Shown piece by piece: positions 13,109-23,439 of a stretch of 64,000 nt of DNA. How positions within the stretch are numbered: position 1 is the first letter of the stretch; the number at the start of each line of letters is the position of its first letter. Source of the DNA: Alteromonas macleodii. Lineage in GTDB: Bacteria; Pseudomonadota; Gammaproteobacteria; Enterobacterales; Alteromonadaceae. A program made the position numbers and the translations under genes. Below the pieces are notes generated by a model. It saw only the letters and a list, made by a program, of their open reading frames with translations, was not told the origin of the DNA and made no database searches. The DNA lies in assembly GCF_903772925.1 (NCBI RefSeq), contig NZ_LR812090.1:1-64000 (forward strand). The letters are read 5' to 3'.

Positions 13109-13732
13109 TTAGTGTAAGCCTGCGATATAGTTAGATAAAATTTCGATATCTTCGTCGGTTAATTTCATCGCAATATCACGCATCATGCCATTCATATCGT
13201 TGTGACGTTGACCAGAACGGAAAGCCTTTAGCTGAGATGCAGTGTAGGTAGCATGCTGTCCGCTGATGTCAGGGAAGCCTGCTAATGCCATACCGTTACC
13301 TTTAGGTCCATGGCAAGCGATACATGCTGTAACGCCACGTGACTCGTCACCACCTTGATAAAGTGCGCGTCCAGCTTCTACATATTGCTCAGGCGTTTCG
13401 CCCGCTTTAGGCTCTTGGCTTGAGAAATAAGCAGCTAGGTCTTTCATGTCTTGCTCTGATAGTGGAGCAGCCATGCCATTCATAACAGCATTGTTACGAC
13501 CTTCCTCGCCACCCGTTTGAGAGGCAAGTTTAAATTCGGTTAATTGCTTAACAATGTACTTCTCATGCTGGCCAGCAAGTTTTGGGTTCATGTCAATCAT
13601 GCTGTTGCCATCAGGGCCATGACAGGCTGCACATACTGCAGATTTCGCTTTACCTGCCTCGGCGTCGCCTTCTGCCATAGCAGTTGCGCTCAAACCCAAA
13701 GACATACACACCAACAAACACAGTTTTTTCAT
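13109..13732 (-). CDS. Cytochrome c4, di-haem periplasmic electron carrier
   Basis: A di-haem c-type cytochrome of 207 residues, with signal peptide MKKLCLLVCMSLGLSATAMA and two haem-binding CxxCH motifs (CAACHGPDGN, ~36; CIACHGPKGN, ~138), one in each of two similar halves. Each half has a downstream Met (MNGMAAP, MNGMMRD) suitable as the sixth iron ligand. It would pass electrons to terminal oxidases in the periplasm. The start at 13732 was chosen because it opens the signal peptide and has an AAGAGA ribosome-binding site; an earlier in-frame start would add 22 residues. It is divergent from engB, as in Vibrio and relatives. Confidence 0.95.
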   Translation of the reverse strand: MKKLCLLVCMSLGLSATAMAEGDAEAGKAKSAVCAACHGPDGNSMIDMNPKLAGQHEKYIVKQLTEFKLASQTGGEEGRNNAVMNGMAAPLSEQDMKDLAAYFSSQEPKAGETPEQYVEAGRALYQGGDESRGVTACIACHGPKGNGMALAGFPDISGQHATYTASQLKAFRSGQRHNDMNGMMRDIAMKLTDEDIEILSNYIAGLH

Positions 13733-13906
13733 AATAAATCTCTTAAATGGATCCAACGGCTCGCGTGATATACGTGATATCATGCGTATTTTACACATTT
13801 AACGCGTCAGAAAAACCTATTCCATGATAAAACTATGGTTTTTAGCTGGTTTATTCATTAAAAAACTGTAAACCAAAGGTTGAGACGCATGTGGAGGTAA
13901 GTCTAG

Positions 13907-14542
13907 ATGTCGTATTACACCAAAGCAAAATTCTTTACGAGTGCACCTGACATTCGTCATTTAAAGAATGACAGCGGTATTGAAGTTGCGTTTGCGGGTC
14001 GCTCGAATGCGGGCAAGTCGAGTGCGCTAAATACATTAACCCGTCAAAGAAACTTGGCGAGAACCAGTAAAACACCAGGTCGTACTCAATTAATCAATGT
14101 ATTTGAATTAGAGGAAGACTTACGCCTTGTCGATTTGCCGGGTTACGGATTTGCTAAAGTCCCGGTTGCGATGAAAAAGAAGTGGCAAGCGTCATTAGGT
14201 GAATACCTTCAAAAGCGTAAGTCGCTAAAAGGTTTGGTGGTGCTAATGGATATTCGTCATCCATTTAAGGATTTAGACCAAGACCTCATTCATTGGGCTG
14301 TGGCATCTGATATTCCAGTACTCGCGCTTCTTACTAAAGCCGATAAACTCAAAAGCGGAAAGCGCAAAGCACAACTATTAATGGCTCGTGAAGCTGCTAT
14401 GGCATTTATGGGTGATGTGACGGTACAAACCTTTTCATCATTAAATAAACATGGTTTACCAGAGCTAGAGCGTATCTTAGATTCATGGTTTGGGTTGGGC
14501 AAATCAGTTGATGAAGACACATCCGATAGTGAAGTCCAGTAA
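13907..14542 (+). CDS. engB: Ribosome biogenesis GTPase EngB (YsxC/YihA)
   Basis: A TRAFAC-class GTPase needed for late 50S subunit assembly. The 211 residues show G1 GRSNAGKSS (~32-40), G2 around [10 protein letters not shown]3 [10 protein letters not shown] (~76), G4 TKAD (~143) and G5 SSLNKHG. An AGGTAAG ribosome-binding site precedes the ATG. The place next to Spot 42 and polA is conserved in enterics and vibrios. The C-terminal tail ([12 protein letters not shown]) is acidic and probably disordered. Confidence 0.97.
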   Translation: MSYYTKAKFFTSAPDIRHLKNDSGIEVAFAGRSNAGKSSALNTLTRQRNLARTSKTPGRTQLINVFELEEDLRLVDLPGYGFAKVPVAMKKKWQASLGEYLQKRKSLKGLVVLMDIRHPFKDLDQDLIHWAVASDIPVLALLTKADKLKSGKRKAQLLMAREAAMAFMGDVTVQTFSSLNKHGLPELERILDSWFGLGKSVDEDTSDSEVQ

Positions 14543-14604
14543 CGTTAACGGTGAATTTCACTTGTGCTGACTTAGTGTATTTAGTGGGAAAACTAGATGC
14601 GCTA

Positions 14605-14636
14605 GAAAAAAGAACGCCCCGCATAGAGCGAGGCGT
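14605..14636 (-). terminator. Possible back-up leftward terminator downstream of Spot 42
   Basis: AACGCC-C-CGC and GCG-A-GGCGT form an imperfect stem; reading leftward it is followed by TTCTTTTTTC. It lies 135 bases beyond the Spot 42 terminator and would catch leftward read-through before it runs antisense into engB. Confidence 0.4.
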
Positions 14637-14770
14637 AAACTGAGAGAAAACACATAAAAACCGTAGATATAGAGTAGCAGTAATCAAAGAAGTTCAGGAA
14701 AAATAGAAAGAAAAATCACTTAAATTGTTATGTGTCTGATATTTAAAGGTTATTTGTTTTCTACAGACAT

Positions 14771-14842
14771 AAAAAAACCCCGACAAAACTGTCGGGGTTA
14801 AAGCAAAGGTTTGAAAACAGCTTTCTCACCTCTGTACCCTAC
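14771..14842 (-). ncRNA. spf: Spot 42 small regulatory RNA
   Basis: On the minus strand the transcript would begin GTAGGGTACAGAGGT at 14842, identical to the first 15 bases of E. coli Spot 42, and end in a strong terminator hairpin (AACCCCGACAG-TTTT-GTCGGGG plus T7). Spot 42 is an Hfq-dependent RNA that represses catabolic messages; in E. coli its synthesis is blocked by CRP-cAMP. The position between polA and engB is the classic locus. The RNA is only about 72 bases long against 109 in E. coli: the 5' seed and the terminator are kept, but the middle (GAGAAAGCTGTTTTCAAACC) is short and different. No other gene lies in the gap 14543-14956. Confidence 0.9.
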
Positions 14843-14849
14843 ATGTGTA

Positions 14850-14877
14850 ATATTACAACAAAGCACAGAAAAGGCAA
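14850..14877 (-). promoter_or_regulatory. Spot 42 promoter
   Basis: On the minus strand: -35 TTGCCT (14877-14872), 16-base spacer, -10 TAATAT (14855-14850), then 7 bases to the +1 G at 14842. I found no convincing full CRP site beside it, although TGTGA half-sites occur at about 14931. Confidence 0.65.
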
Positions 14878-14956
14878 GGGCGTTATGTAATTAAATTACC
14901 AAATTTAATGAAAATGAACGGCCTTTTAATGTGAAAACTGTAATCTAATTACCAAA

Positions 14957-17746
14957 CTAATGAGCTTCATCCCAGTTTTCGCCCACTCCAGCCTCAACAA
15001 CCAGTGGTACATTAAGCGTAGCTGCGCTTTCCATAAGTGCAGTAATAGTAGAGACATAGGTCTCAACCTTGTCTTCTTTTATTTCGAAAACCAATTCATC
15101 ATGCACTTGCATCATCATGGTTACATCGTCAGATGCATTTTTTCTGATCCAGTCGTCAACTTTAATCATGGCCATTTTAATAATGTCTGCCGCCGTACCT
15201 TGCATTGGCGCATTGATTGCTGCGCGCTCCGCACCTTTGCGGCGTGCGCCATTACTTGCTTTAATATCAGGCAAGTATAGCCTGCGACCAAATACCGTTT
15301 CTACATAACCCTTTTCTTTTGCACTCTCACGAGTAGAGTCCATATATTCAAGCACACCAGGGTAGCGCTCAAAGTAAAGGTCCATGTATTTTTGGGCTTC
15401 GTTGCGTGGAATATTCAGTTGTTTAGATAGTCCAAACGCACTCATACCGTAAATTAAGCCGAAGTTAATCGCTTTTGCACTGCGTCGCTGCTCGGTCGTT
15501 ACCTCATCAAGCGGTACGCCGAATACTTCCGCAGCGGTTGCTTTGTGTATATCTTTGCCATGAGCAAAGGCATCAAGTAGGCCTTTATCGCCGGAAAGGT
15601 GCGCCATAATACGCAGCTCAATTTGAGAGTAGTCAGCTGCGACAAACTTATTTCCTTCCCTTGGAACAAAAGCCTGGCGTACGCGACGACCTTCTTCATT
15701 GCGAATAGGAATGTTTTGTAAATTAGGATCGGTTGAAGAAAGACGCCCTGTTGCCGTTACCGCTTGATGATAAGACGTATGCACCCGACCTGTACGATGA
15801 TTGATCATCTTAGGAAGTTTATCGGTGTAGGTATTCTTTAGCTTAGTTAAGCCGCGGTATTCCATGATCTTTTTAGGCAGCGGATACTCAAGCGCCAGTT
15901 CTTGAAGTACATCCTCAGAGGTAGAGGGCGCTCCTTTTGGCGTTTTCTTGATAATTGGCAGCGACATCTTTTCAAATAGAACATGCTGAAGTTGTTTTGT
16001 TGAGCCTAAGTTGAATGGCTCGCCCGCTTCCTCATGAACCTCACTTTCTAGCTCGGCAATACGACTAGCAAGATCTTGGCTTTGTTGACTAAGTCTCTGG
16101 CTGTCAATCAATACGCCTTCTTGCTCCATGCGAGAAAGAACGCACGCGAGAGGAACTTCAACGTCTATCAACAAGTTTTTAAGCTCCGGAATATCTTTTA
16201 ACTTTGTCCAAATAGCGTTATGTAAGCGAAGCGTAATATCAGCATCTTCTGCTGCATATGGGCCTGCTTCTTCTAGGTTAATTTGGTTAAAGGTAAGCTG
16301 TTTTGCGCCTTTGCCAGCAATTTCTTCAAAGTGAATGGTTTTATGACCAAGATAAGCTAGAGCTAGTGAGTCCATATCGTGGCGCTGGGCGGTGCTGTTT
16401 AGTACATAGCTTTCAAGCATGGTGTCAAAGCCAATGCCATTTAAGGTTATGTCATAGTTTGCTAATACATTTTTATCGTACTTAATATGCTGGCCTACTT
16501 TGATAACCTTGTCTGATTCCAAAATAGGTTTTAATGCCTCTAGTACAAACTCACGCGATAGCTGTGCCGGTGCATCTGGGTAATCATGGGCTACAGGTAC
16601 GTAAGCTGCTTCACCTTCTTCTATACAAAATGAAACGCCAACTAATTCGGCATCCATGTAGTTAAGGCTAGTAGTTTCGGTATCAAAGGCAATTAATTCT
16701 GCTTTTTCAAGCTTAGCAATCCAAGCGTTAAAGCGCGCTTCATCAAGTACGGTTTCGTATTTCGATTTGTCGATATCTACCGAAGTACTTTGCTCACTTT
16801 CTTGTGCATTGCTGTTATCTTCACTGCTAGTCGTTTCACTATTTGAGGTATCACCGCCCGCCATAAGCGCGCTTACTTCTGTATGCCAGCGTTTAAATTC
16901 ATACTCAGCAAATAGATCGCGAAGTTGTTCGTTATCAGCTTGGCTAGGCATCAAGGCTTCAACATCATAGTCTAGGTCAAGATCGATGCTAATAGTGGCT
17001 AGGGTATAAGAGAGTCGTGCTTGCTCCTCGTACTCCTGCATTTTAGCCGCCATTGACTTGCTACCTCTAAACGATAGATCGGCGATTTTATCCAAATTCT
17101 TATAAATATCGTCGATACCGCCAATACCATTAAGTAAGGCTTGAGCACTTTTATCGCCTACACCAGGTACGCCGGGTATGTTATCTACCTTGTCGCCTTT
17201 TAGTGCAAGGAAGTCGATCACAAGCTCTGGTGGAATGCCAAACTTAGTATTTACACCTTCAACGTCCATTACCTGATTGGTCATGGTGTTGATCAAGGTG
17301 ACATGTTCATTCACCAATTGCGCCATATCTTTGTCACCGGTGCTGATAAGGGTATCAATACCTTTCTCTGTGGCATGTTTGGCTAAGGTACCTATAACGT
17401 CGTCCGCTTCTACGCCCGACTCTACAATGACAGGTAAGCCCATTGCCTTGATGATGGTATGTAATGGTTCGATCTGGCTTCTTAGCTCATCCGGCATAGG
17501 TGGACGATTCGCTTTATACTCTTTGTAGATGTCGTCGCGAAAAGTTTTTCCTTTGGCATCAAAAATTACCGCCATGTGCGTAGGGTTGTATTGCTTGATC
17601 AAGCTTTTGAGCATGTTCACAACACCATAAATGGCACCGGTATCTTGGCCTTTTGAGTTCGTTAATGGTGGTAAACCGTGAAAGGCGCGAAAGAGATATG
17701 ACGATCCATCGACAAGAATAAATGGAGGCTTTTTAGAATCTGGCAT
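14957..17746 (-). CDS. polA: DNA polymerase I
   Basis: DNA polymerase I fills gaps and removes RNA primers. The 929 residues keep all three modules: an N-terminal 5' nuclease ([38 protein letters not shown]), a 3'-5' exonuclease with intact Exo I ([13 protein letters not shown]) and a polymerase domain with [16 protein letters not shown] (motif A), the O-helix [19 protein letters not shown] and the motif C segment QVHDELVFE. The start at 17746 ([14 protein letters not shown]) matches the family; an earlier start would add 23 hydrophobic residues with no support. A Ser/Glu-rich linker (~300-320) precedes the exonuclease domain. An unusual cluster of GATC sites and DnaA boxes lies just upstream. 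Confidence 0.98.
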   Translation of the reverse strand: MPDSKKPPFILVDGSSYLFRAFHGLPPLTNSKGQDTGAIYGVVNMLKSLIKQYNPTHMAVIFDAKGKTFRDDIYKEYKANRPPMPDELRSQIEPLHTIIKAMGLPVIVESGVEADDVIGTLAKHATEKGIDTLISTGDKDMAQLVNEHVTLINTMTNQVMDVEGVNTKFGIPPELVIDFLALKGDKVDNIPGVPGVGDKSAQALLNGIGGIDDIYKNLDKIADLSFRGSKSMAAKMQEYEEQARLSYTLATISIDLDLDYDVEALMPSQADNEQLRDLFAEYEFKRWHTEVSALMAGGDTSNSETTSSEDNSNAQESEQSTSVDIDKSKYETVLDEARFNAWIAKLEKAELIAFDTETTSLNYMDAELVGVSFCIEEGEAAYVPVAHDYPDAPAQLSREFVLEALKPILESDKVIKVGQHIKYDKNVLANYDITLNGIGFDTMLESYVLNSTAQRHDMDSLALAYLGHKTIHFEEIAGKGAKQLTFNQINLEEAGPYAAEDADITLRLHNAIWTKLKDIPELKNLLIDVEVPLACVLSRMEQEGVLIDSQRLSQQSQDLASRIAELESEVHEEAGEPFNLGSTKQLQHVLFEKMSLPIIKKTPKGAPSTSEDVLQELALEYPLPKKIMEYRGLTKLKNTYTDKLPKMINHRTGRVHTSYHQAVTATGRLSSTDPNLQNIPIRNEEGRRVRQAFVPREGNKFVAADYSQIELRIMAHLSGDKGLLDAFAHGKDIHKATAAEVFGVPLDEVTTEQRRSAKAINFGLIYGMSAFGLSKQLNIPRNEAQKYMDLYFERYPGVLEYMDSTRESAKEKGYVETVFGRRLYLPDIKASNGARRKGAERAAINAPMQGTAADIIKMAMIKVDDWIRKNASDDVTMMMQVHDELVFEIKEDKVETYVSTITALMESAATLNVPLVVEAGVGENWDEAH

Positions 17747-17801
17747 AGCGGGCGATTTTCCAATATACAATATGAGCGCAAGGATGCCACAGGCTAGGGC
17801 A

Positions 17802-18008
17802 GATCGCCATATCATGAAGTAAGATTAAACGTGACAGCCGATCACAATTCGCCTGTGGATAACTTTGTGATCTAAAGTTTCAGGCACAGAGATCCGAATG
17901 ATCTTTGTCAAGTTAAAGATCACCTTCTAAATCAAGAAAAATAAGGGAATGAGACTAAGGTGTGAAAACAGCGTACCTGCCACTAATCATTCCATTTTGT
18001 GTGGATAA
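17802..18008. promoter_or_regulatory. Cluster of Dam (GATC) sites with two DnaA boxes upstream of polA
   Basis: Six GATC sites fall in 120 bases (17802, 17841, 17870, 17891, 17900, 17918), five of them in 81 bases, where about 0.3 would be expected by chance. Two perfect DnaA boxes (TTATCCACA on the minus strand) lie at 17855-17863 and 18000-18008. The first sits inside an inverted repeat, GATCACAA (17841-17848) and TTGTGATC (17866-17873). A second inverted repeat is TGATCTTT (17899-17906) with AAAGATCA (17915-17922). The mix resembles origin or SeqA/DnaA regulatory DNA. No gene was seen in the 420-base gap 17747-18167 between polA and elbB. Confidence 0.6.
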
Positions 18009-18167
18009 CTTGGTGTACGTTTATTTTTGGTTTAACCAAGTTGGTCAAGTAATGTAGCATAACCGTTAACATTGTATACACGTATTTATAAGAACTTTTT
18101 TTGTACACTTGTGTGTTTAATAGCCAAATTTTGAATAAGTAGATGGCATAACGTCTAGGAGGACAAT

Positions 18168-18821
18168 ATGAAACAAGTAGCCGTTATTTTAAGTGGTAGT
18201 GGTGTGTTCGACGGGGCAGAATTACATGAGGCGGTATTAACGCTTCTAGCCATTGAGCAAGAGGGGGCATCTTATCAATGTTTCGCGCCCGATGTAGAGC
18301 AACTTCACGTGGTCAATCACTTAACCGGTGAAGTGGCGGAAGGTGAAACCAGAAACGTATTGGTAGAGTCAGCCCGAATAGCTAGAGGCAATATAAAGCC
18401 TGTCACTGATTGTGACGTTAATGCATTTGATACACTTATACTGCCTGGGGGCTTTGGTGCGGCGAAAAACCTTTGCACCTTTGCTGTAGACGGTGATAAA
18501 TGTACCTTTAACGAAGAGGTTCTTGAGGTCTGTAAGGCATTTGCACAAGCTAAAAAACCTGCAGCTTATGCGTGTATTGCACCCGCATTAGCCGCTAAAG
18601 TGTATAGCAACAAGACTAAGCTAACTATTGGCGACGATGAAGCCACGGCTTGCGGCTTGAATGCCTTAGGTGCCACTCATGTGGAGTGTCCGGTAGATGA
18701 GGTTGTCGTGGACAATGATGCAAAGTTGGTAACCACACCTGCCTATATGCTGGCCCAAAGTGTTAGTGAAGCGAATGCAAGTATTAGCAAAATGGTCAAG
18801 ACTGTACTTGCCATGAAATAG
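18168..18821 (+). CDS. elbB: ElbB-type glyoxalase of the DJ-1/PfpI superfamily
   Basis: The 217 residues match ElbB (also called sigma cross-reacting protein 27A), a class I glutamine amidotransferase-like member of the DJ-1 superfamily with weak glyoxalase activity and a suggested link to isoprenoid synthesis. Visible features: an N-terminal Rossmann start (VAVILSGSGVFDGAELHEAV), the TLILPGGFGAAKNLC loop (~86-100) and the nucleophile elbow ACIAPALA with Cys at ~136. A strong AGGAGG ribosome-binding site precedes the ATG. It stands alone between the oriC-like patch and trkH. A two-base-loop palindrome (GATTATAG-TC-CTATAATC) lies at about 18916. Confidence 0.93.
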   Translation: MKQVAVILSGSGVFDGAELHEAVLTLLAIEQEGASYQCFAPDVEQLHVVNHLTGEVAEGETRNVLVESARIARGNIKPVTDCDVNAFDTLILPGGFGAAKNLCTFAVDGDKCTFNEEVLEVCKAFAQAKKPAAYACIAPALAAKVYSNKTKLTIGDDEATACGLNALGATHVECPVDEVVVDNDAKLVTTPAYMLAQSVSEANASISKMVKTVLAMK

Positions 18822-19073
18822 AAAGCTTGGGGCTGGCTTTTCTGAACCGTAAAGTTAAGCTCCATTCTATATAATTAGCTTAATGTTGCGGGGAGACAAA
18901 GGTTTCCCCTTAGTGATTATAGTCCTATAATCAAAACCCTATGCGAAACACATTGAGTTTACCTTTTTTTGTTTTAGGTAACGACGTTTGTTTTTTGAAG
19001 TCAGTTCAAAAAGCATTAAAACTAGGGCACTTAAGCCCTTATGCGCGCTATAAAAATAAAGGCATAATAAACA

Positions 19074-20525
19074 ATGCACTACCGTGCCATCATACGAATA
19101 CTCGGGTTACTAATAGCGCTTTTTAGCGTAACCATGATCCCACCAGCTATTGTGTCGTTGATATATCAAGATGGTAGCGGTCTTCCTTTCACTCTCGCTT
19201 TTATATTCTGTGTCATTGGCGGCATGGCCTTGTGGTATCCCAATCGTCAGCAAAAAAATGACTTAAGAGCGCGAGAAGGGTTTTTAATAGTCGCGCTATT
19301 TTGGTCAGTACTGGCAAGCGTGGGTGCAATTCCACTTATCTTGCTTGAGCAACCTAGCATGACAGTAACCGATGCTTTTTTTGAATCGTTTTCTGGCCTG
19401 ACGACCACAGGTGCTACGGTTATCGAAGGGATAGATTTTCTTCCTCATTCAGTGCAGTTTTACCGTCAACAGCTTCAGTGGCTAGGCGGTATGGGTATCA
19501 TTGTACTAGCCGTTGCCATATTACCTATTCTTGGTGTTGGGGGCATGCAGCTGTATCGAGCGGAGACACCGGGCCCGGTTAAAGATAACAAGATGACGCC
19601 GCGTATTGCCGATACGGCGAAACATCTATGGTATATCTACCTCACTATAACCATTGCGTGCGCGGGGGCATATTGGCTTTCAGGTATGAATGTATTCGAT
19701 GCTATATGCCATGCATTCTCAACCGTAGCCATTGGTGGATTTTCTAACCATGATGCGAGCTTAGGGTACTTCAACAGCCCCATGGTAAACGTGGTTTGTA
19801 CAGTCTTTTTACTTATTGCTGCGCTGAATTTCTCGCTGCACTACGCCGCGGTAAGTTCACGCTCAGTGAAAGGCTACTTTAAAGATCCAGAATTCAAAGC
19901 GTTCTTTATTATTCAAGCGTCACTAATTAGTATTTGTTTTCTAGTACTAACTCTATCAGGCTACTATAGTTCCGCTGAGCAAGCCTTAGATCAGGCTATG
20001 ATTCAGGCCGTGTCCATTAGCACGACGGCCGGATTCGCCACTACTGACTTTTCTGTATGGCCTACGTTTTTACCCATAATGCTTATTTTTTCTAGCTTCA
20101 TAGGCGGTTGCGCCAGCTCTACAGGTGGTGGCTTAAAGGTAGTACGTGTGTGCTTATTGTTTTTACAAGGCAAGCGTGAAGTAGATAGACTTATCCACCC
20201 TAAAGCCGTGTACAGTGTTAAGTTTGGTGACCGTGCTATGCCGGACAGAGTGGTAGAAGCTGTATGGGGGTTTTTCTCGGCTTACGCCGTAGTATTTGTG
20301 GTAATAATGATAGGTCTAATTGCTACAGGTTTAGATAACCTCAGTGCTTTTACTGCAACGGCGGCCATGCTTAATAACTTAGGCCCAGGCCTAGGCAGTG
20401 TGGCAGCAAATTATGCCGATGTAACTGATGCCGGTAAATGGATCCTAATAACGGGTATGGTGTTTGGTCGACTAGAAGTTTTCTCATTACTGGTACTATT
20501 CTCGCCTACGTTCTGGCGAAGCTAA
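19074..20525 (+). CDS. trkH: Trk-type potassium transporter, membrane subunit TrkH
   Basis: TrkH is the channel-like membrane subunit of the Trk K+ uptake system and needs the NAD-binding TrkA. The 483 residues match the E. coli protein (483) and contain about ten hydrophobic segments and the four selectivity-filter repeats, recognisable as SGLTTTGATVIEG, STVAIGGFSNHD, STTAGFATTDF and LNNLGPGLGSV. The ATG at 19074 is chosen because MHYRAIIRILGLLIALFSVTM is the usual N-terminus. It is convergent with trkA, and the two genes share a terminator. Confidence 0.97.
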   Translation: MHYRAIIRILGLLIALFSVTMIPPAIVSLIYQDGSGLPFTLAFIFCVIGGMALWYPNRQQKNDLRAREGFLIVALFWSVLASVGAIPLILLEQPSMTVTDAFFESFSGLTTTGATVIEGIDFLPHSVQFYRQQLQWLGGMGIIVLAVAILPILGVGGMQLYRAETPGPVKDNKMTPRIADTAKHLWYIYLTITIACAGAYWLSGMNVFDAICHAFSTVAIGGFSNHDASLGYFNSPMVNVVCTVFLLIAALNFSLHYAAVSSRSVKGYFKDPEFKAFFIIQASLISICFLVLTLSGYYSSAEQALDQAMIQAVSISTTAGFATTDFSVWPTFLPIMLIFSSFIGGCASSTGGGLKVVRVCLLFLQGKREVDRLIHPKAVYSVKFGDRAMPDRVVEAVWGFFSAYAVVFVVIMIGLIATGLDNLSAFTATAAMLNNLGPGLGSVAANYADVTDAGKWILITGMVFGRLEVFSLLVLFSPTFWRS

Positions 20526-20569
20526 TATCTAGAATTGAAGGCTTTGCTAAATCTTACGGTTTAAAACCA

Positions 20570-20602
20570 GCTAAAAAAAAAGGGCGATACTCATCGCCCT
20601 TT
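20570..20602. terminator. Shared trkH/trkA terminator
   Basis: AAAGGGCGAT (20579-20588), loop ACTC, ATCGCCCTTT (20593-20602). A run of nine A before the stem gives a strong T-tract on the minus strand, so it serves trkA best; on the plus strand the T-run is short. Confidence 0.8.
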
Positions 20603-20674
20603 GCCTTATAAGTCTCTATTCGAATCACTGTACCCGAATACCTTTGCGAAGCTTCAAAAGAGCGGGGTATAGCG

Positions 20675-22054
20675 CTAGCCAAAGAAAAATGCACTCGGCT
20701 GGAACAGCTTTTCTACATCGTTGATGTACTTCTTATCTACCAAGAACAAAATGACGTGATCGTTCGCTTCTATCTTTGTATCACTATGGGCAATAATTAC
20801 CTGTTCGTCGCGAACGATAGCACCTATAGTCGTACCAGGGGGTAGCTTGATGTCGCCAATTTGCCTGCCAACCACTTTAGATGTGTTTTCATCGCCATGG
20901 GCAATAGCTTCGATAGCCTCTGCAGCGCCACGACGTAATGAGTAAACGTTAACGATGTCGCCACGGCGTACGTGCGTAAGTAGTGCCGAAATCGTGGCTT
21001 GTTGTGGTGAAAACGCAATGTCTATCTCGCCACCCTGAACGAGATCTACGTAAGCACTTCGCTGAATAAGCACCATGGCTTTTTGCGCGCCCATACGCTT
21101 TGCCAGCATGGCCGACATAATATTCGCTTCATCGTCGTTGGTAACCGCAATGAATGCATCAACCTGTTCGATATTTTCTTCGCTAAGCAATTCAGGATCA
21201 GACGCGTCACCGCTGAAGACGATGGTTTTATCTAAGTTGGCAGATAGATATTTTGCACGCTCTGGGCTGTATTCAATAAGTTTAACGTTATGATTGTGCT
21301 CAAGCTTCTTCGCTAACCCTGCGCCAATTAAACCACCGCCGGCTATCATAATTCGCTTGTAGCTTGACTCGAGCTTTTGAAGTTCACTCATTACTGCACG
21401 AATGTGCTTGGTGGCGGCAATAAAGAATACTTCGTCATCTGCTTCTATAACCGTTGTTCCCAGTGGACGAATAGGGCGGCCGCGACGGTAAATAGCTGCA
21501 ACCCTGGTTTCCACATTAGGCATGTGATCTTTAAGTGCAGATAACGCGTGGCCTACCAATAAGCCGCCGTAATAGGCTTTAACGGCTACCAAGCTTGCCT
21601 TACCTTCTGCGAACTCAACAACCTGAAGGGCTCCGGGATAATCGATAAGGCGTTTAATTGCTTTGGTTACCAGTTGCTCTGGGGCAATAATGTGGTCTAC
21701 CGGAATGTCTTGCTGCTTATATAGCTGCTCTTGGTAAATAATGTATTGTTCTGAGCGTACACGGGCAATTTTTGTGGGCGTTTTGAAAAGGCTATAGGCA
21801 ACCTGACAGGCGAGCATGTTGCTTTCATCACTATTGGTGACGGCTATCAGCATATCAGCATCTTCCGCACCGGCTTTGCGCAATACATCGGGGTGTGAAC
21901 CCACACCTGTAACAACCTGCAAATCAAGGCGATCTTGCAGCGCGCGCAGAATAGTGGGGTCAGAGTCAATAACGGTAATTTCGTTATTTTCACCTACTAG
22001 GTTTTCAGCAAGAGTTCCGCCTACTTGTCCGGCCCCTAAAATGATGATCTTCAT
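20675..22054 (-). CDS. trkA: Trk system potassium transporter, NAD-binding peripheral subunit TrkA
   Basis: TrkA binds NAD(H)/ATP through RCK domains and gates TrkH. The 458 residues from ATG 22054 equal the E. coli length. The two-fold repeat is clear: a first Rossmann motif [16 protein letters not shown] (~3) with its RCK_C domain, then a second [18 protein letters not shown] (~234) with the second RCK_C domain. It follows rsmB on the same strand with a 60-base gap, so it is probably the last gene of a def-fmt-rsmB-trkA operon, the order also seen in E. coli. Confidence 0.98.
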   Translation of the reverse strand: MKIIILGAGQVGGTLAENLVGENNEITVIDSDPTILRALQDRLDLQVVTGVGSHPDVLRKAGAEDADMLIAVTNSDESNMLACQVAYSLFKTPTKIARVRSEQYIIYQEQLYKQQDIPVDHIIAPEQLVTKAIKRLIDYPGALQVVEFAEGKASLVAVKAYYGGLLVGHALSALKDHMPNVETRVAAIYRRGRPIRPLGTTVIEADDEVFFIAATKHIRAVMSELQKLESSYKRIMIAGGGLIGAGLAKKLEHNHNVKLIEYSPERAKYLSANLDKTIVFSGDASDPELLSEENIEQVDAFIAVTNDDEANIMSAMLAKRMGAQKAMVLIQRSAYVDLVQGGEIDIAFSPQQATISALLTHVRRGDIVNVYSLRRGAAEAIEAIAHGDENTSKVVGRQIGDIKLPPGTTIGAIVRDEQVIIAHSDTKIEANDHVILFLVDKKYINDVEKLFQPSAFFFG

Positions 22055-22117
22055 CGTTGTTATTTTGCCTTCATATCTGTGCAGGTCATAACTATGTAAC
22101 CTGCACAACTATTAAAC

Positions 22118-23437
22118 TCAGTCTGCCGACTTTACCAGCCTCGCATAATAGAAACCATCCATTTGTTGTTCCCCTGGCGTTATCTGACGTCCAGGTTTGT
22201 CTATGGTTTCTGTTTTCACTACAGGCGATAACTTGGCATTTGGCGTGTCGGCTAGAAACTGCTGTATTTGCGCCATGTTCTCTTTTGGTAAAATTGAACA
22301 GGTTGCATAAAGCAAGGTACCGCCTGGTTTTAATAGGCCCCACAGCGTATCTAATATACGGCGTTGTAGCTGCGCTAAATTGTCAATGTCATTGGATTTT
22401 CGAAGCCAGCGAATATCTGGGTGACGACGTATAACGCCAGTAGCAGAGCAGGGGGCATCCAGTAAAATTCTATCGAAGGGCTTTCCATCCCACCAAGTTT
22501 CTGGATTAGCCGCATCACCCTGCTTAATATCTACGACGTGTTTAAGGCGCGTCATGTTTTCTTCTACGCGTTTTAGGCGTGTAGCATCGGCATCAAGTGC
22601 CAACACGTACTCAGTATCCGGGGCGCATTCTACAATGTGCCCGGTTTTACCGCCTGGTGCGGCGCAACAATCTAAAATACGCTCATTTGCTTGTGGCTGT
22701 AAGTAGTGTGCGGCTAATTGAGCTGCACCATCTTGCACCGCAAAGTGCCCTTTATCAAAGCCAGGCAGAGCTGTAATGTCTTCACGTTTAGTCAGAATTA
22801 CTGCATCTGCGTGATTTTCGCTAAGGGTATATTGTACGCCAACACTATCTAGAGCCTTGGTAAATGCTGCCAATGTTGTTTGCAGTTTATTCACACGAAG
22901 CCAGATGGGAGCCATAGCGTTAGTTTCGCTACGCACTTGGTCTGCATCGGCGCCATAGGCGTTTTCTATTGCCTTAAATAGCCACTTAGGTAAACCGCTG
23001 TTTATAATGACATCGTCTACATTTTTGTCGGCAAGGTTCTCTCGCTGAAAATTGCGTAATACCGCATTCACCAAGCCTTTAAGCGCTGCTGCGTTTAAAT
23101 AAGACGCTGCAGCAACCGTTTCACCTACTGCAGCGTAATTGCTAACACGTGAAAAGTTAAGCTGGTACAGACCAAGAAGTATAAGGTGTTCAATAACCTT
23201 TTTATTTCCCTTTAAGGGTCTATCTAACAAAGAACGCAGCCAGTGCTGTAAAAGAGGAAGGCGACGCATTACCCCTAACGACATCTCTTGAATCCATGCG
23301 TTATCTTTGGCGTTGTGTCTGCGTTGAACACGTTCTAGGCATTCACGCGATGACTTGCCTTGCTCTAAAATTTGATAAATGACCCACGCACAATCTGCGC
23401 GCAGGTTTTTCTGTTTGGGAAGGGGTAATGGTTTCAC
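22118..23437 (-). CDS. rsmB: 16S rRNA m5C967 methyltransferase RsmB
   Basis: RsmB (Sun/Fmu) methylates C967 of 16S rRNA. The protein has an N-terminal NusB-like RNA-binding domain (~1-140) and a C-terminal Rossmann methyltransferase with motif I DCCAAPGGKTGH, motif IV LDAPCSATGVIRRHPDIRW and the catalytic-cysteine motif YATCSILPKEN. I prefer the GTG start at 23437 (439 residues), two bases after the fmt stop and with GCGGA just upstream; a TTG at 23461 overlapping fmt by 22 bases is the alternative. The close junction with fmt implies coupled translation. Confidence 0.95.
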   Translation of the reverse strand: MKPLPLPKQKNLRADCAWVIYQILEQGKSSRECLERVQRRHNAKDNAWIQEMSLGVMRRLPLLQHWLRSLLDRPLKGNKKVIEHLILLGLYQLNFSRVSNYAAVGETVAAASYLNAAALKGLVNAVLRNFQRENLADKNVDDVIINSGLPKWLFKAIENAYGADADQVRSETNAMAPIWLRVNKLQTTLAAFTKALDSVGVQYTLSENHADAVILTKREDITALPGFDKGHFAVQDGAAQLAAHYLQPQANERILDCCAAPGGKTGHIVECAPDTEYVLALDADATRLKRVEENMTRLKHVVDIKQGDAANPETWWDGKPFDRILLDAPCSATGVIRRHPDIRWLRKSNDIDNLAQLQRRILDTLWGLLKPGGTLLYATCSILPKENMAQIQQFLADTPNAKLSPVVKTETIDKPGRQITPGEQQMDGFYYARLVKSAD

Positions 23438-23439
23438 GT

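Noticed and set aside
14921..14955. A TGTGA-type CRP site near the Spot 42 promoter
   Set aside because: Only a half-site is present; the second TCACA half at the right spacing is missing, so I did not list it.
18941..19126. A 61-codon frame ahead of trkH
   Set aside because: It overlaps the trkH start, has no family-like sequence and lacks a convincing ribosome-binding site.
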